From: Neisseria subflava
GTDB taxonomy: Bacteria > Pseudomonadota > Gammaproteobacteria > Burkholderiales > Neisseriaceae
Assembly: GCF_024205705.1 (NCBI RefSeq)
Contig: NZ_CP073115.1
Coordinates: 682,001-746,000 of the forward strand
DNA length: 64,000 nt
Reading direction: 5' to 3'
Below the pieces are notes generated by a model, which was not told the origin of the DNA, ran no database searches, and saw nothing but the letters and a program-made list of their open reading frames with translations. How positions within the stretch are numbered: position 1 is the stretch's first letter; each line of letters begins with the position of its first letter. The position numbers were made by a program, and so were the translations under genes. Of the stretch, positions 25,087-34,446 are shown one piece after another.

Positions 25087-25830
25087 TTAAAACGATTCGT
25101 CAGCGCGTAAATAACGCCATTTGCCCGGCGGCAGTCTGCCGAGTTTGACTTTGCCCATGCGGATGCGTTTCAAACCGACAACGCGCAGGCCGACCAGTTC
25201 GCACATGCGGCGGATTTGTCGTTTTTTGCCTTGTCGCAAAATAAAGCGCAACTGGTCTTCGTTTTGCCATTCGACTTTGGCGGGGCGCAATTTTTCTCCG
25301 TCCAAACTCAAGCCGTGGTTGAGTAGGGCGAGGCCTTTGTCGTCCAGTTTGCCACGGACGCGGACGAGGTATTCTTTTTCGCTGCTGCTGTTTTCACCAA
25401 TCAGTTGTTTGGCAATGCGTCCGTCCTGAGTGAGTACCAATAATCCGACGGAGTCGATATCCAGGCGGCCAGCAGGAGCTAAGCCGAATTTGTGCTTTTC
25501 GCTGAAAGGGATACGGCTGTCGTCGCCTTCCCAATGGTTGTCGGCTGTGATGAGTTCGGCGGCGGACTTATAGCCTTTTTCTGCCTGCGCGCTGACGTAG
25601 CCGACAGGTTTGTTCAGCAGGATGGTTACGCGCGCGGCTTGTTTTTCATGGGCTTGTTTGTTGAGGTCGATGCGGTCGCGCTCGGTAACTTTTTGACCGA
25701 GTACGGCGGTTTGGCCGTTGACTTTGACCCAGCCTTGCTCAATATAACTGTCTGCCTCGCGGCGCGAGCATAAGCCTAATTGCGCCATGCGTTTGGAGAG
25801 GCGCATGGTTTCGGAATCGTTGTTTTGCAT
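25087..25830 (-). CDS. 23S rRNA pseudouridine synthase, RluF-like (S4 domain)
   Basis: 247 residues. N-terminal S4 RNA-binding domain (RLSKRMAQLGLCSRREADSY, about 10-55), then the RsuA/RluB/E/F catalytic fold with the Asp in GRLDIDSVGLLVLTQDG (Asp124) and the conserved RQIRRMCELVGL. In E. coli RluF modifies U2604 in 23S rRNA. The core motifs and the ARITILLNKPVGYVS start fit RluF better than RsuA or RluB; the exact target base is inferred. Convergent with alr. Start ATG at 25830. Confidence 0.85.
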   Translation of the reverse strand: MQNNDSETMRLSKRMAQLGLCSRREADSYIEQGWVKVNGQTAVLGQKVTERDRIDLNKQAHEKQAARVTILLNKPVGYVSAQAEKGYKSAAELITADNHWEGDDSRIPFSEKHKFGLAPAGRLDIDSVGLLVLTQDGRIAKQLIGENSSSEKEYLVRVRGKLDDKGLALLNHGLSLDGEKLRPAKVEWQNEDQLRFILRQGKKRQIRRMCELVGLRVVGLKRIRMGKVKLGRLPPGKWRYLRADESF

Positions 25831-25884
25831 GGTATGGCAATATAGAGAAATGGGAATGTCGGATTATAGCATTGACCGTTTGTC

Positions 25885-25928
25885 AGGCCGTCTGAAAACT
25901 GAATTTTTGGGTTTTCAGACGGCCTTTC
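25885..25928. terminator. DUS-pair hairpin upstream of the rluF-like gene
   Basis: AGGCCGTCTGAAAAC and GTTTTCAGACGGCCT (15-base stem). It lies between two divergent genes, so it ends neither; it is likely a DUS pair kept for uptake or as insulation. Confidence 0.7.
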
Positions 25929-26053
25929 GTTTGCTATATGTTAAGGAATATTTAGTTTTAAAGTAAAAACTAAAGGGTGTATTGTCTGTTTGTGTTAACC
26001 TTACGAACGAACTAATCATTTTGTTTTCAGTCGAATTTGGGTTGAAATGACAT

Positions 26054-26082
26054 TTCACTCATGAAATCATAAAGACTATAAT
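26054..26082 (+). promoter_or_regulatory. Promoter candidate of cstA
   Basis: TTCACT (26054-26059), 17-base spacer, TATAAT (26077-26082). The same box pair occurs before the RTX gene. The leader to the cstA ATG would be about 70 bases. Confidence 0.55.
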
Positions 26083-26160
26083 GATTGGTCTTTCTGAAGT
26101 GCATGAAGGCAGTTTGTCGCTAAAACAAGCTTTCGTGTATCACGTTTTAAGGATAAATCA

Positions 26161-28242
26161 ATGAAATCGCTCAAATCATTTTTGATTTGGGGCATTGTGG
26201 TTTTGGTCGGCCTGGCCTCCTTTACCACTTTGGCCCTCAGTCGCGGCGAGCAGGTCAGTGCGATTTGGATGGTTACGGCCGCCATTTCGGTATACTGTAT
26301 TGCCTACCGTTTTTACAGTCTTTACATTGCCAACCGTGTGATGCAGCTTGATCCTAACCGTCTGACTCCGGCAGAACGCCACAATGACGGCTTGGACTAT
26401 GTACCCACACATAAAGGCGTACTGTTCGGCCACCACTTTGCCGCGATTGCCGGCGCAGGTCCTTTGGTCGGTCCTGTATTGGCAGCGCAAATGGGTTATC
26501 TGCCCGGTACTTTGTGGATTATCTTCGGCGTGGTGTTTGCCGGTGCCGTACAGGATATGATGGTCTTGTTCGTCTCCATGCGCCGTGACGGTAAGTCTTT
26601 GGGCGATATCGTGAAACAAGAACTCGGTACCGTTCCCGGCGTGATTGCGTCTATCGGTATTTTGATGATTATGGTCATCATTATGGCGGTGTTGGCGCTG
26701 ATCGTTGTGAAAGCATTGGTTCACAGCCCTTGGGGTACGTTTACCATTGCCGCAACCATGCCGATTGCCCTGTTTATGGGTATCTACACCCGTTATATTC
26801 GTCCGGGCAAAATCGGCGAGATTTCCATCGTCGGCTTTATTTTGCTGATGTTGGCCGTAATTTACGGTGAAGATGTTGCCCGCAGCTCCGTCGGACACTG
26901 GTTCGACCTTGACGGCATTCAGCTGACTTGGGCGATTATGATTTACGGTTTCGTGGCTTCCGTATTGCCGGTTTGGCTCTTGCTGACCCCGCGCGACTAT
27001 CTGTCTACCTTCCTGAAAATCGGTACGATTGCAGCTTTGGCTTTGGGTATCGTTATTGTTAACCCAACCCTGCAAATGCCTGCGGTTACCCACTTTATCG
27101 ATGGTTCAGGCCCGGTATTCTCCGGTGCATTGTTCCCATTCTTGTTCATTACCATTGCTTGTGGTGCGGTTTCAGGCTTCCATGCGCTGATTTCTTCCGG
27201 TACTACGCCAAAAATGGTGGAAAACGAAACCCACGTCCGCATGATCGGTTACGGCGGCATGATTATGGAAAGCTTTGTGGCCATTATGGCGTTGGCTGCC
27301 GCCGCTTCGCTTGAGCCAGGCGTGTACTTCGCGATGAACAGCCCGGCTGCGCTGATTGGCACAGATGCCAACACTGCTGCCGAAGTCATTACCACTAAAC
27401 TGAATTTCCCTGTTGATGCCGCAACCTTGTTGCATACTGCTAAAGAAGTGGGCGAAAACACCATTCTGTCCCGTGCAGGCGGCGCGCCAACCCTCGCAGT
27501 CGGTATGGCGCACATCATGAGCCGTCTGATTCCTGGCGAAGCCATGATGGCGTTCTGGTATCACTTTGCCCTGCTGTTTGAAGCCTTGTTCATCCTGACT
27601 GCCGTTGACGCCGGTACGCGCGTAGCCCGTTTCATGATCCAAGACTTGGGCAGTATTTTCTACAAACCATTCGGTAACACCGACTCTATCCCTGCCAACT
27701 TGGTTGCCACATTCTTTGCCGTGGCATTGTGGGGTTACTTCCTCTATACCGGCGTAACCGACCCTCTGGGCGGTATTAACTCGCTCTGGCCGTTGTTTGG
27801 TATCGCCAACCAAATGCTTGCAGGCGTAGCGTTGATTATGTGTACCGTTGTATTGGTGAAAATGAAACGCGACCGCTATATTTGGGTAACCTTGGTTCCT
27901 GCTGTCGGCGTATTGTTCGTAACCTGCTATGCCGGTTTGCAAAAACTGTTCCACAGCGATCCGCGCGTCAGCTTCTTGGCTCACGCAGGCAAATACCGCG
28001 ATGCCTTGGCTTCAGGCGAAGTCCTTGCCCCAGCTAAAGACATTGGCGAAATGTCACAAATCATCTTCAACGACCAAATCAATGCTGGTCTGACTGCTTT
28101 GTTCTTGGCAGTTGTCGTGATTGTCGCCGTGTACGGTTTCCGTACCGCCATGAAAGCCCGCAAAGTCGGTTGGCCAACTGCTAAAGAAATTCCAGCAGTG
28201 TACCGCGACGGTAAGCAGCCGGAGGCTCAGCATGAAGCATAA
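26161..28242 (+). CDS. cstA: Peptide/pyruvate transporter CstA (carbon starvation protein A)
   Basis: Inner-membrane protein of the CstA family, which imports peptides or pyruvate. 693 residues with about sixteen to eighteen membrane spans. Family motifs are clear: HFAAIAGAGPLVGPVLAAQMGYLPG, DMMVLFVSMRRDGKSL, FALLFEALFILTAVDAGTRVARFM. It overlaps the next gene (a YbdD/YjiX-like partner) by 11 bases, the usual order. Start ATG at 26161 follows AAGGA. Substrate in Neisseria is not fixed by sequence. Confidence 0.93.
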   Translation: MKSLKSFLIWGIVVLVGLASFTTLALSRGEQVSAIWMVTAAISVYCIAYRFYSLYIANRVMQLDPNRLTPAERHNDGLDYVPTHKGVLFGHHFAAIAGAGPLVGPVLAAQMGYLPGTLWIIFGVVFAGAVQDMMVLFVSMRRDGKSLGDIVKQELGTVPGVIASIGILMIMVIIMAVLALIVVKALVHSPWGTFTIAATMPIALFMGIYTRYIRPGKIGEISIVGFILLMLAVIYGEDVARSSVGHWFDLDGIQLTWAIMIYGFVASVLPVWLLLTPRDYLSTFLKIGTIAALALGIVIVNPTLQMPAVTHFIDGSGPVFSGALFPFLFITIACGAVSGFHALISSGTTPKMVENETHVRMIGYGGMIMESFVAIMALAAAASLEPGVYFAMNSPAALIGTDANTAAEVITTKLNFPVDAATLLHTAKEVGENTILSRAGGAPTLAVGMAHIMSRLIPGEAMMAFWYHFALLFEALFILTAVDAGTRVARFMIQDLGSIFYKPFGNTDSIPANLVATFFAVALWGYFLYTGVTDPLGGINSLWPLFGIANQMLAGVALIMCTVVLVKMKRDRYIWVTLVPAVGVLFVTCYAGLQKLFHSDPRVSFLAHAGKYRDALASGEVLAPAKDIGEMSQIIFNDQINAGLTALFLAVVVIVAVYGFRTAMKARKVGWPTAKEIPAVYRDGKQPEAQHEA

Positions 28243-28426
28243 GCTCGCATCTTGGTGGAAAACCATCAAGTTGACAGCAAACTTGATGGCCGGTGTTCCA
28301 GATTATGAAAACTACGTTGCCCGCCAGCGCAAACATAATCCCAATGCGCCGGTCATGACCGAGCTGCAATTCCAAGACTACTGCCGCAAACGCCGTTGCG
28401 GTAGCAACGGCGGACGCTGTTGTTAA
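28232..28426 (+). CDS. YbdD/YjiX family small protein (DUF466), CstA partner
   Basis: 64 residues with WWKTIKLTANLMAGVPDYENYV and MTELQFQDYCRKRR, the family signature. The tail is rich in Cys and Gly (CGSNGGRCC). The ATG lies inside the cstA 3' end (11-base overlap), so the pair is coupled; in E. coli the equivalent proteins accompany CstA and BtsT and are needed for transport. Cytoplasmic, no signal. Confidence 0.9.
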   Translation: MKHKLASWWKTIKLTANLMAGVPDYENYVARQRKHNPNAPVMTELQFQDYCRKRRCGSNGGRCC

Positions 28427-28438
28427 TGAAGGCATGAA

Positions 28439-28475
28439 AAAAGGCCGTCTGAAAATACTTTCAGACGGCCTTTTA
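28439..28475. terminator. DUS-pair terminator after the cstA pair
   Basis: AAGGCCGTCTGAAA and TTTCAGACGGCCTT with a T run on the plus strand. Confidence 0.9.
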
Positions 28476-28545
28476 TTATGGAATATCAATAAAAATCAAA
28501 AACTTTGTCTTGTCATCAATATTTAAGCGAACAACTTGCTAATAT

Positions 28546-28836
28546 TTACTCTTCTTCGAGCAGTACCAGCGGACGCTGTATTTTTCTGAGTTCTTCCACC
28601 TCGTCTAACAGCCGCATAATCAGCCCTAATGCGGGAATGCCGGCTTCAAAATCACGGCTTAAGCGTTGTGCGCGACGGATGCGGGCAAGATGAAAACCAC
28701 TGAAGGTGCTTTTTTCGGGCGTGCCATCAATGCTGATGATGTCTTCTGCTATAAGTTCCAACAGCCAATCGCGACGGCAGCGGCTGGCGGCAACGATTTC
28801 TTCAAAAGTAAGGGTAACATCGGAGGACTGAATCAT
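28546..28836 (-). CDS. cbpM: Chaperone modulator CbpM
   Basis: 96 residues with a MerR-like start (LTFEEIVAASRCRRDWLLELIAEDIISIDG) and a helical C-terminus (LSRDFEAGIPALGLIMRLLDEVEELRKI). CbpM binds the J-domain of CbpA and inhibits its DnaK co-chaperone and DNA-binding activity. It follows the cbpA gene by 15 bases on the minus strand, the standard order. Family call by length, fold and partner. Confidence 0.85.
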   Translation of the reverse strand: MIQSSDVTLTFEEIVAASRCRRDWLLELIAEDIISIDGTPEKSTFSGFHLARIRRAQRLSRDFEAGIPALGLIMRLLDEVEELRKIQRPLVLLEEE

Positions 28837-28851
28837 AATTTATCCTTTCTC

Positions 28852-29811
28852 TTATGCTTGTTTCGCGGCAAAGTGTTCGGCCAATTTTTCCCATGCGGCA
28901 CGGTCGGCTTCGCTCTCTACTGGCGGAACATTAATGCGGATATTGAGATAAAGGTCTCCGGCTTCTTTTGCAGGAATACCTTTGCCTTTGAGGCGGATGC
29001 TTTTACCGCTTTGGCTGTTGGCAGGCAGATTGACCTGTAAGCGGCCTGAAGCGGTAGGGACGATGATTTTGCCGCCCAATACGGCTTCCCAAGGTTTGAC
29101 ATCTATTGTTTGATATACGTCTTTCCTGTTTTTGACGTATAAATCAGGTTGGTCGTGGAACTTGATTTTTAAGTACAAGTCACCGTTTTCACCGCCGTTA
29201 TATCCCGGCAAACCTTGGCCGGCCAAACGGATTTGTTGGCCTTCTGCAATGCCTTTGGGGATTTTGACGTTGAGGGTTTTATTTTGATAAACCGCACGTC
29301 CGTATTCGTCTAGGGTCGGCACATTCAAAGTCATGCTACGTTCTGCGCCAACATACGCTGCATAAATATCAATACTCAATTCAGCATGTTGATCCTCGCC
29401 TTTTATTGGGCCGCGGGGTTGCTCGGAACGAGTGTGGGATTGGCGGAATGATGAAAAAAGATCTTCAAAATTGAAATCTCCCGCTCCGAACGGCTCGCCT
29501 TCATGACGTTCATAGCGGAAGCTGCCGCCGTTAAATCCATTGCCAAACGGATTGCCGCCTTGACCGAACGGATTGCCTCCAGCGCTGCGTCCGTAAGGAT
29601 TAGCCAACATTTCATCGTATTCGGCCCGCTTTTCTTTGTCGGAAAGCGTTTCGTAGGCACGGTTGATTTCTACCGTACGTTCGGCTGCGTCAGGTTCTTT
29701 GCTGACATCGGGGTGGTATTTGCGCACCAGTTTTCGGTAGGCTTTTTTGATTTCGGCCTCATCCGCATCTTTGGCAACGCCCAGTATTTCATAATAGTTT
29801 TTTTCTGCCAT
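28852..29811 (-). CDS. cbpA: Curved DNA-binding protein / DnaJ-class co-chaperone CbpA
   Basis: 319 residues from ATG 29811 (MAEKNYYEILGV); AGGA is seven bases upstream, while the longer frame to 29883 has no ribosome site. J-domain at 1-70 with HPD at 33-35, a Gly/Phe-rich linker (GGNPFGQGGNPFGNGFNGG), then two DnaJ C-terminal beta domains and no zinc finger, as in CbpA rather than DnaJ. It stimulates DnaK and may bind curved DNA. Followed by its inhibitor gene cbpM in one operon. Confidence 0.92.
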   Translation of the reverse strand: MAEKNYYEILGVAKDADEAEIKKAYRKLVRKYHPDVSKEPDAAERTVEINRAYETLSDKEKRAEYDEMLANPYGRSAGGNPFGQGGNPFGNGFNGGSFRYERHEGEPFGAGDFNFEDLFSSFRQSHTRSEQPRGPIKGEDQHAELSIDIYAAYVGAERSMTLNVPTLDEYGRAVYQNKTLNVKIPKGIAEGQQIRLAGQGLPGYNGGENGDLYLKIKFHDQPDLYVKNRKDVYQTIDVKPWEAVLGGKIIVPTASGRLQVNLPANSQSGKSIRLKGKGIPAKEAGDLYLNIRINVPPVESEADRAAWEKLAEHFAAKQA

Positions 29812-29963
29812 GTTATTCCTTTGACTGCTCATATACAAAATTCTTATAGTTTTAATAATTGAGGGTAGATATTCTAAAATCAAGCGCGTTGGAAATAAAA
29901 TTCTCTATTTCTGATAATGATTAATGGATAATTTATTTCTTTGTTTCTAGAGAAATAGAAAAT

Positions 29964-30004
29964 ATAAAGGCCGTCTGAAATACGGTTTTTCAGACGGCCT
30001 TTAT
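29964..30004. terminator. DUS-pair hairpin, cbpA upstream / periplasmic gene end
   Basis: ATAAAGGCCGTCTGAAA and TTTCAGACGGCCTTTAT form a 17-base stem. It serves as terminator of the minus-strand gene at 30017 (T's follow on that strand as ATTT) only weakly. Confidence 0.7.
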
Positions 30005-30016
30005 CAAATTGGGGTT

Positions 30017-30500
30017 TTATTTGTCTTGAGCATTTTTTTGTTCGCGGACCACCCATTGGGCAATATCTGAACCCAATACTTTAGAAGTGCGGTTCAAGAC
30101 GGCGCAAGAGCTTTTATAAGCGCCAAACATGCCGCCGGAAGAGTTGCGGGTAAAGGTTTTTTTATTAACTTGTTTGCCGTCAACATACAAAGTGGCTGAA
30201 ACCGCCATCCCTTTGGCGTGGCCGATAAAGGCATTGCCTGCGCTCATGGCGGAAGTAATGGCGATGTCTGCGTATGTACCTTGTTTTTTACCGTCACGGA
30301 CAACCGTTACATCGCTTTTGGCTGCAGTTTCTTGCAAAGATTTGGACATGATGCTGCCCACTTCTAAACACTCGGAAACAATACCGGGTATCGATTTCTT
30401 CTTTATCGCGGTAAGGAATGCTTTCATCAATATGGACATCTGCGCTGGCAAATGCAGATGCAAACAAGAATGCGGTTGCAAGGATACGGTTAGGAGACAT
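30017..30500 (-). pseudogene. Periplasmic protein of unknown function, broken by a frameshift
   Basis: Two frames that together make one protein. The first (30294-30500) gives a signal peptide (MSPNRILATAFLFASAFASA) and DVHIDESIPYRDKEEIDT. The second (from about 30390 to 30017) gives GIVSECLEVGSIMSKSL...VGS to the end. The join needs loss of one G in the GGG run at 30386-30388 (one C on the coding strand). The restored product would be about 160 residues, periplasmic, with two or three cysteines. I do not recognise the family. The frameshift may be real, phase-variable or a sequencing error. Only the N-terminal half of ~68 residues would be secreted as it stands. Confidence 0.75.
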
Positions 30501-30619
30501 AGTAGGACACCTGAAATGGAATGTTAAAAAGAGTTGTTATTGTATAACGGCGTTTACACTCAATCAACATAAGTTAAATAGGAAAAGATTTTGTTGAAAT
30601 GGCTGTTATAGCAAGATAA

Positions 30620-30663
30620 TCAAAAGGCCGTCTGAAATAACAGTATTTCAGACGGCCTTTTGA
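30620..30663. terminator. DUS-pair terminator, NlpD-like gene
   Basis: TCAAAAGGCCGTCTGAAATA pairs perfectly with the complementary 20 bases at 30644-30663 around a four-base loop, the longest stem of this kind in the window. Confidence 0.88.
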
Positions 30664-30671
30664 TTGGGACA

Positions 30672-31376
30672 TTAATTTGTTCTGGTCAAATAAGGCAGGG
30701 GATCGACTGCTTTGCCGTTTAGACGAACTTCAAAATGTAGCTTGACGCTGTCTGTATCGCTGCTGCCCATGGTGGCGATAACTTGACCTGCTTGGACTTT
30801 TTGATCTTTTTGTACTAAAAGCGTGTCGTTGTGGGCATAGGCGGTGATGGTGTAGTCGTTGTGGCTGATTAAAATCAGCTTGCCGTAGCCGCGGACTTCT
30901 TCGCCAACGTAAATGACGGTACCGGCTGCGGCAGAACGGATTTGTTGGCCTTGTGTGCCTGCAATATCTATGCCTTTGCTGGTTGTGCCGTTGTAGCGTT
31001 GGATAATGGAGGATGAGGCGTTATCGGTCGGCCATTGCAAGCTTAACCGATTGATCGGGGTAACGGCGGTTGCTTGGCGTTGCTGCGTAGCAGTATTGCG
31101 GGAGGCAACATGACGGCGGACGCGCAATACTTGGCCGACTTCGATTTGTGAGGCGTTGGGAAGATTGTTCCATGCAACCAGTGTATTGACGTTTTGTCCG
31201 TAGCGTTTGGCGATTTGGGTCAGGGTATCGCCGGGGCGGACTTTGTAGTAGCCGTCGGGTACGGCGCGGTTGGAAGAGGTATTGTTGCCGGCGCAGGCTG
31301 CTAAGACGGCAATGGTGCTGATGAGTGCCAGACGTTTCAAGGCCGTCTGAAAGGTGGAAATAAAGGTTGTATTCAT
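30672..31376 (-). CDS. LysM and degenerate M23 lipoprotein, NlpD/EnvC-like amidase activator
   Basis: 234 residues. Lipobox LAAC with Cys28 gives an outer-membrane lipoprotein. A LysM domain (YYKVRPGDTLTQIAKRYGQNVNTLVAWNN, about 43-87) binds peptidoglycan. The C-terminal M23/LytM domain (about 115-230) lacks zinc ligands: GIDIAG replaces the HxxxD motif and HFEVR has only one His of HxH. Such inactive LytM proteins (NlpD) activate the amidase AmiC for cell separation; that role is inferred. A DUS lies inside the coding start at about 31341. Start ATG at 31376. Confidence 0.85.
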   Translation of the reverse strand: MNTTFISTFQTALKRLALISTIAVLAACAGNNTSSNRAVPDGYYKVRPGDTLTQIAKRYGQNVNTLVAWNNLPNASQIEVGQVLRVRRHVASRNTATQQRQATAVTPINRLSLQWPTDNASSSIIQRYNGTTSKGIDIAGTQGQQIRSAAAGTVIYVGEEVRGYGKLILISHNDYTITAYAHNDTLLVQKDQKVQAGQVIATMGSSDTDSVKLHFEVRLNGKAVDPLPYLTRTN

Positions 31377-31596
31377 GGGTTGTTTCTAAATGTATCGTTA
31401 TACTGTATATGATAGATAGGAAGAGTGAAAAAAGGTTCACTCAAAAGGCATGGGATAAAATGCGGAAAGGCAATATAGTACCATTGAGAATTTGTAGATA
31501 TGGTTGAATATTTCTATATCTTTTTGATGAAAAGGGACTTTTTTGAAAAGGTAAAAGAACGTGAAAGTTCTTTCAGACGGCATTGAATAAGGCAAT

Positions 31597-31634
31597 AAAA
31601 ATCCCCTGCCGAGATAAACGGGCAGGGGATTTTT
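31597..31634. terminator. Rho-independent terminator of ppsA
   Basis: AAAAATCCCCTGCC and GGCAGGGGATTTTT form a 14-base stem with a 10-base loop and T runs on both strands. It is not DUS-based. Confidence 0.92.
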
Positions 31635-31646
31635 GTCTCATCGAAC

Positions 31647-34031
31647 TTATTTGTTCAATTCGTTAGCCAGATACAGCCAAGTTTCAATCACGGTATCAGG
31701 GTTGAGCGATACGCTTTCGATACCTTCTTGAACCAGCCATTTGGCAAAGTCCGGATGGTCTGACGGGCCTTGACCGCAAATACCGATGTATTTGTTTTGT
31801 TTGCGGCAGGCAGAGATTGCTAAATGCAACATCACTTTAACGGCAGGATTACGCTCGTCGAAGGAATCGGATACCAAGCCGCTGTCACGGTCGAGGCCGA
31901 GGGTCAGCTGGGTCATGTCGTTAGAGCCGATGGAGAAGCCATCGAAGTATTGCAGGAATTGTTCTGCCAATACAGCGTTGCTTGGCAACTCGCACATCAT
32001 GATCAGGCGCAGGCCGTTTTTGCCGCGTTCCAAACCGTTTTCTTTCAGGGCTTTGACAACAGCTTCGGCTTCACCCAAAGTGCGGACGAATGGAATCATG
32101 ATTTCGACGTTGGTCAAACCCATTTCGTCACGGACGCGTTTCAAGGCTTTGCACTCGAGTGCGAAGCAGTCTTTGAAGCTGTCAGCGACATAACGCGCCG
32201 CGCCGCGGAAGCCCAACATTGGGTTTTCTTCGTGCGGTTCGTAAATGCTGCCGCCCACCAAGTTGGCGTACTCGTTGGATTTGAAGTCAGACATGCGGAC
32301 GATGGTTTTGCGTGGGTAAACCGAAGCAGCCAAAGTTGCCACGCCTTCCGCAATTTTATCGACATAGAAGTCAACAGGAGAAGCGTAGCCGGCGATGCGG
32401 CGGGTAATTTCCGCTTTCAATTCGTCGTCTTGTTTGTCAAATTCCAACAAGGCTTTAGGGTGGATACCGATTTGACGGTTGATGATGAATTCCATACGTG
32501 CCAAGCCGATGCCTTCGCTAGGCAGGTTGGCGAAGCTGAATGCCAATTCAGGGTTACCAACGTTCATCATCACTTTGACAGGGGCTTTAGGCATGTTGTC
32601 CAAAGCAACATCGGTAATTTGAACGTCCAGCAGGCCGGAGTAGATGAAGCCGGTATCGCCTTCGGCACAAGATACGGTAACTTCTTGGCCGTCTGAAAGC
32701 AGATCGGTTGCGTCGCCGCAGCCGACTACGGCAGGAATGCCCAGTTCACGCGCGATAATCGCTGCGTGGCAGGTACGGCCGCCGCGGTTGGTCACGATGG
32801 CGGAAGCACGTTTCATCACCGGTTCCCAATCCGGGTCGGTCATGTCGGTAACGAGTACATCGCCTGCTTCAACGGAATCCATCTCGGAAGCGTCTTTCAC
32901 CAGGCGTACTTTGCCTTGGCCGACTTTTTGACCGATGGCACGGCCTTCGCACAAGACAACTTTTTCGCCGTTGATGGAGAAGCGGCGCAGATTGCGGCTG
33001 CTGTCTTCTTGGGATTTCACGGTCTCAGGACGGGCTTGCAGGATGTAGAGTTTGCCGTCCAAACCGTCGCGGCCCCATTCGATGTCCATTGGGCGGCCGT
33101 AGTGTTTTTCGATGGTCAGCGCGTAATGGGCCAATTCGGTAACTTCGGCGTCGGTAATGGAGAAGCGTTGACGGTCTTCTTCAGGTACATCGATGTTGGT
33201 TACAGATTTACCGGCTTCGGCTTTGTCGGTAAAGATCATTTTGATTTGTTTCGAACCCATGGTTTTACGCAGGATAGCCGGTTTGCCTGCTTTCAAAGTA
33301 GGTTTGAATACATAGAATTCGTCAGGGTTGACCGCGCCTTGTACGACGTTTTCGCCCAGGCCGTAAGAAGAGGTAACGAAAACGACTTGGTCGTAACCGG
33401 ACTCGGTATCGATGGTGAACATCACACCGGACGCGCCGCTGTCGGAGCGCACCATGCGTTGTACGCCTGCGGAAAGGGCAACGATGTCGTGTTCGAAGCC
33501 TTTGTGGACACGGTAAGAAATGGCACGGTCGTTGTACAGGGAAGCGAATACATGGCGCATGGCTTCTTTAACGTTTTCCAAGCCGTTGATGTTCAAGAAG
33601 GTTTCTTGTTGGCCGGCAAAAGAAGCGTCCGGTAGGTCTTCTGCTGTTGCGGAAGAACGTACGGCAACGGAAATGTCCGCACCGCCGGCATCGGCAACCA
33701 TTTTGTTCCAAGCTGTTTCGATTTCAGCATCCAGCTGCTCAGGGAACGGAGTATCCAAAATCCATTGACGGATTTCTTTACCCACGCGCGCCAACTCGGC
33801 AACGTCTTCAACATCCAGTTGTTTCAGGGCTTCGGAAATACGCTCGCTCAGACCATTGTGAGCCAGGAAAGCGCGATAGGCTTCGGCAGTGGTCGCAAAA
33901 CCACCGGGAACGCGTACGCCTTTTTCAGTCAGTTGGCTGATCATTTCGCCCAAAGAGGCATTTTTACCGCCCACTCGCTCAACGTCAGTCATACGCAGGT
34001 TTTCAAACCAAATAACGTAGTTTTCGGCCAT
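31647..34031 (-). CDS. ppsA: Phosphoenolpyruvate synthase
   Basis: Converts pyruvate, ATP and water to PEP, AMP and phosphate, the first step of gluconeogenesis from pyruvate or lactate. 794 residues from ATG 34031 (MAENYVIWF); the longer frame begins with TTG at 34043. The PPDK-type ATP-grasp domain starts GGKNASLGEMISQL; the phosphohistidine is in GGRTCHAAIIARELGIPAV; the PEP-binding TIM barrel ends with NDMTQLTLGLDRD and IGICGQGPSDHPD. Divergent from its regulator ppsR, 415 bases away. Confidence 0.96.
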   Translation of the reverse strand: MAENYVIWFENLRMTDVERVGGKNASLGEMISQLTEKGVRVPGGFATTAEAYRAFLAHNGLSERISEALKQLDVEDVAELARVGKEIRQWILDTPFPEQLDAEIETAWNKMVADAGGADISVAVRSSATAEDLPDASFAGQQETFLNINGLENVKEAMRHVFASLYNDRAISYRVHKGFEHDIVALSAGVQRMVRSDSGASGVMFTIDTESGYDQVVFVTSSYGLGENVVQGAVNPDEFYVFKPTLKAGKPAILRKTMGSKQIKMIFTDKAEAGKSVTNIDVPEEDRQRFSITDAEVTELAHYALTIEKHYGRPMDIEWGRDGLDGKLYILQARPETVKSQEDSSRNLRRFSINGEKVVLCEGRAIGQKVGQGKVRLVKDASEMDSVEAGDVLVTDMTDPDWEPVMKRASAIVTNRGGRTCHAAIIARELGIPAVVGCGDATDLLSDGQEVTVSCAEGDTGFIYSGLLDVQITDVALDNMPKAPVKVMMNVGNPELAFSFANLPSEGIGLARMEFIINRQIGIHPKALLEFDKQDDELKAEITRRIAGYASPVDFYVDKIAEGVATLAASVYPRKTIVRMSDFKSNEYANLVGGSIYEPHEENPMLGFRGAARYVADSFKDCFALECKALKRVRDEMGLTNVEIMIPFVRTLGEAEAVVKALKENGLERGKNGLRLIMMCELPSNAVLAEQFLQYFDGFSIGSNDMTQLTLGLDRDSGLVSDSFDERNPAVKVMLHLAISACRKQNKYIGICGQGPSDHPDFAKWLVQEGIESVSLNPDTVIETWLYLANELNK

Positions 34032-34446
34032 TTGTGTGTCCAATCCAATCCAAAAATGTTAAAAAAGAAACAAATCCGCCTGCTTATTGTAGCCATTCGT
34101 TTGATGGCTGTCATGTGTTTTATCTTTTTTAAAATCACAAATTCGTCTGTGATACTGTGCTTTTCAAGCGTGTAGTCTTCTGAAATGTGAATATCAGATT
34201 CATGTTTTTGTGAGTTATCCTATTGTTAAATATGGAAAACAAAATAAGTTAATAAATTTGATGAACAAGATTTATTTTGCAATTTTAGGATAAAATTCTA
34301 CAAAATAGAAAAAATAAAATATTGTGCTAATTTAAAAATTGTTCAAATTTGTTGTAATCCTGTGTAATCTGCCGGGAGTCGCTTTATTGCAAAGGCTGTA
34401 ACTGCTATGATTGCCGTCTGAAACGTTACCCTCAAGAGGATTCATT
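34032..34446. other. Long AT-rich divergent regulatory region, ppsA / ppsR
   Basis: No gene. On the plus strand TTGTTC and TGTAAT with an 18-base spacer near 34339-34368 are a possible ppsR promoter. ATGCCGTCTGAA-like DUS (ATTGCCGTCTGAA) lies at about 34411-34423. The A+T-rich centre (34190-34350) has no clear repeat. Confidence 0.5.

Noticed and set aside
34032..34043. TTG start giving four more residues to PpsA
   Set aside because: The ATG at 34031 gives the family's usual MAENYVIWF start and length of 794.
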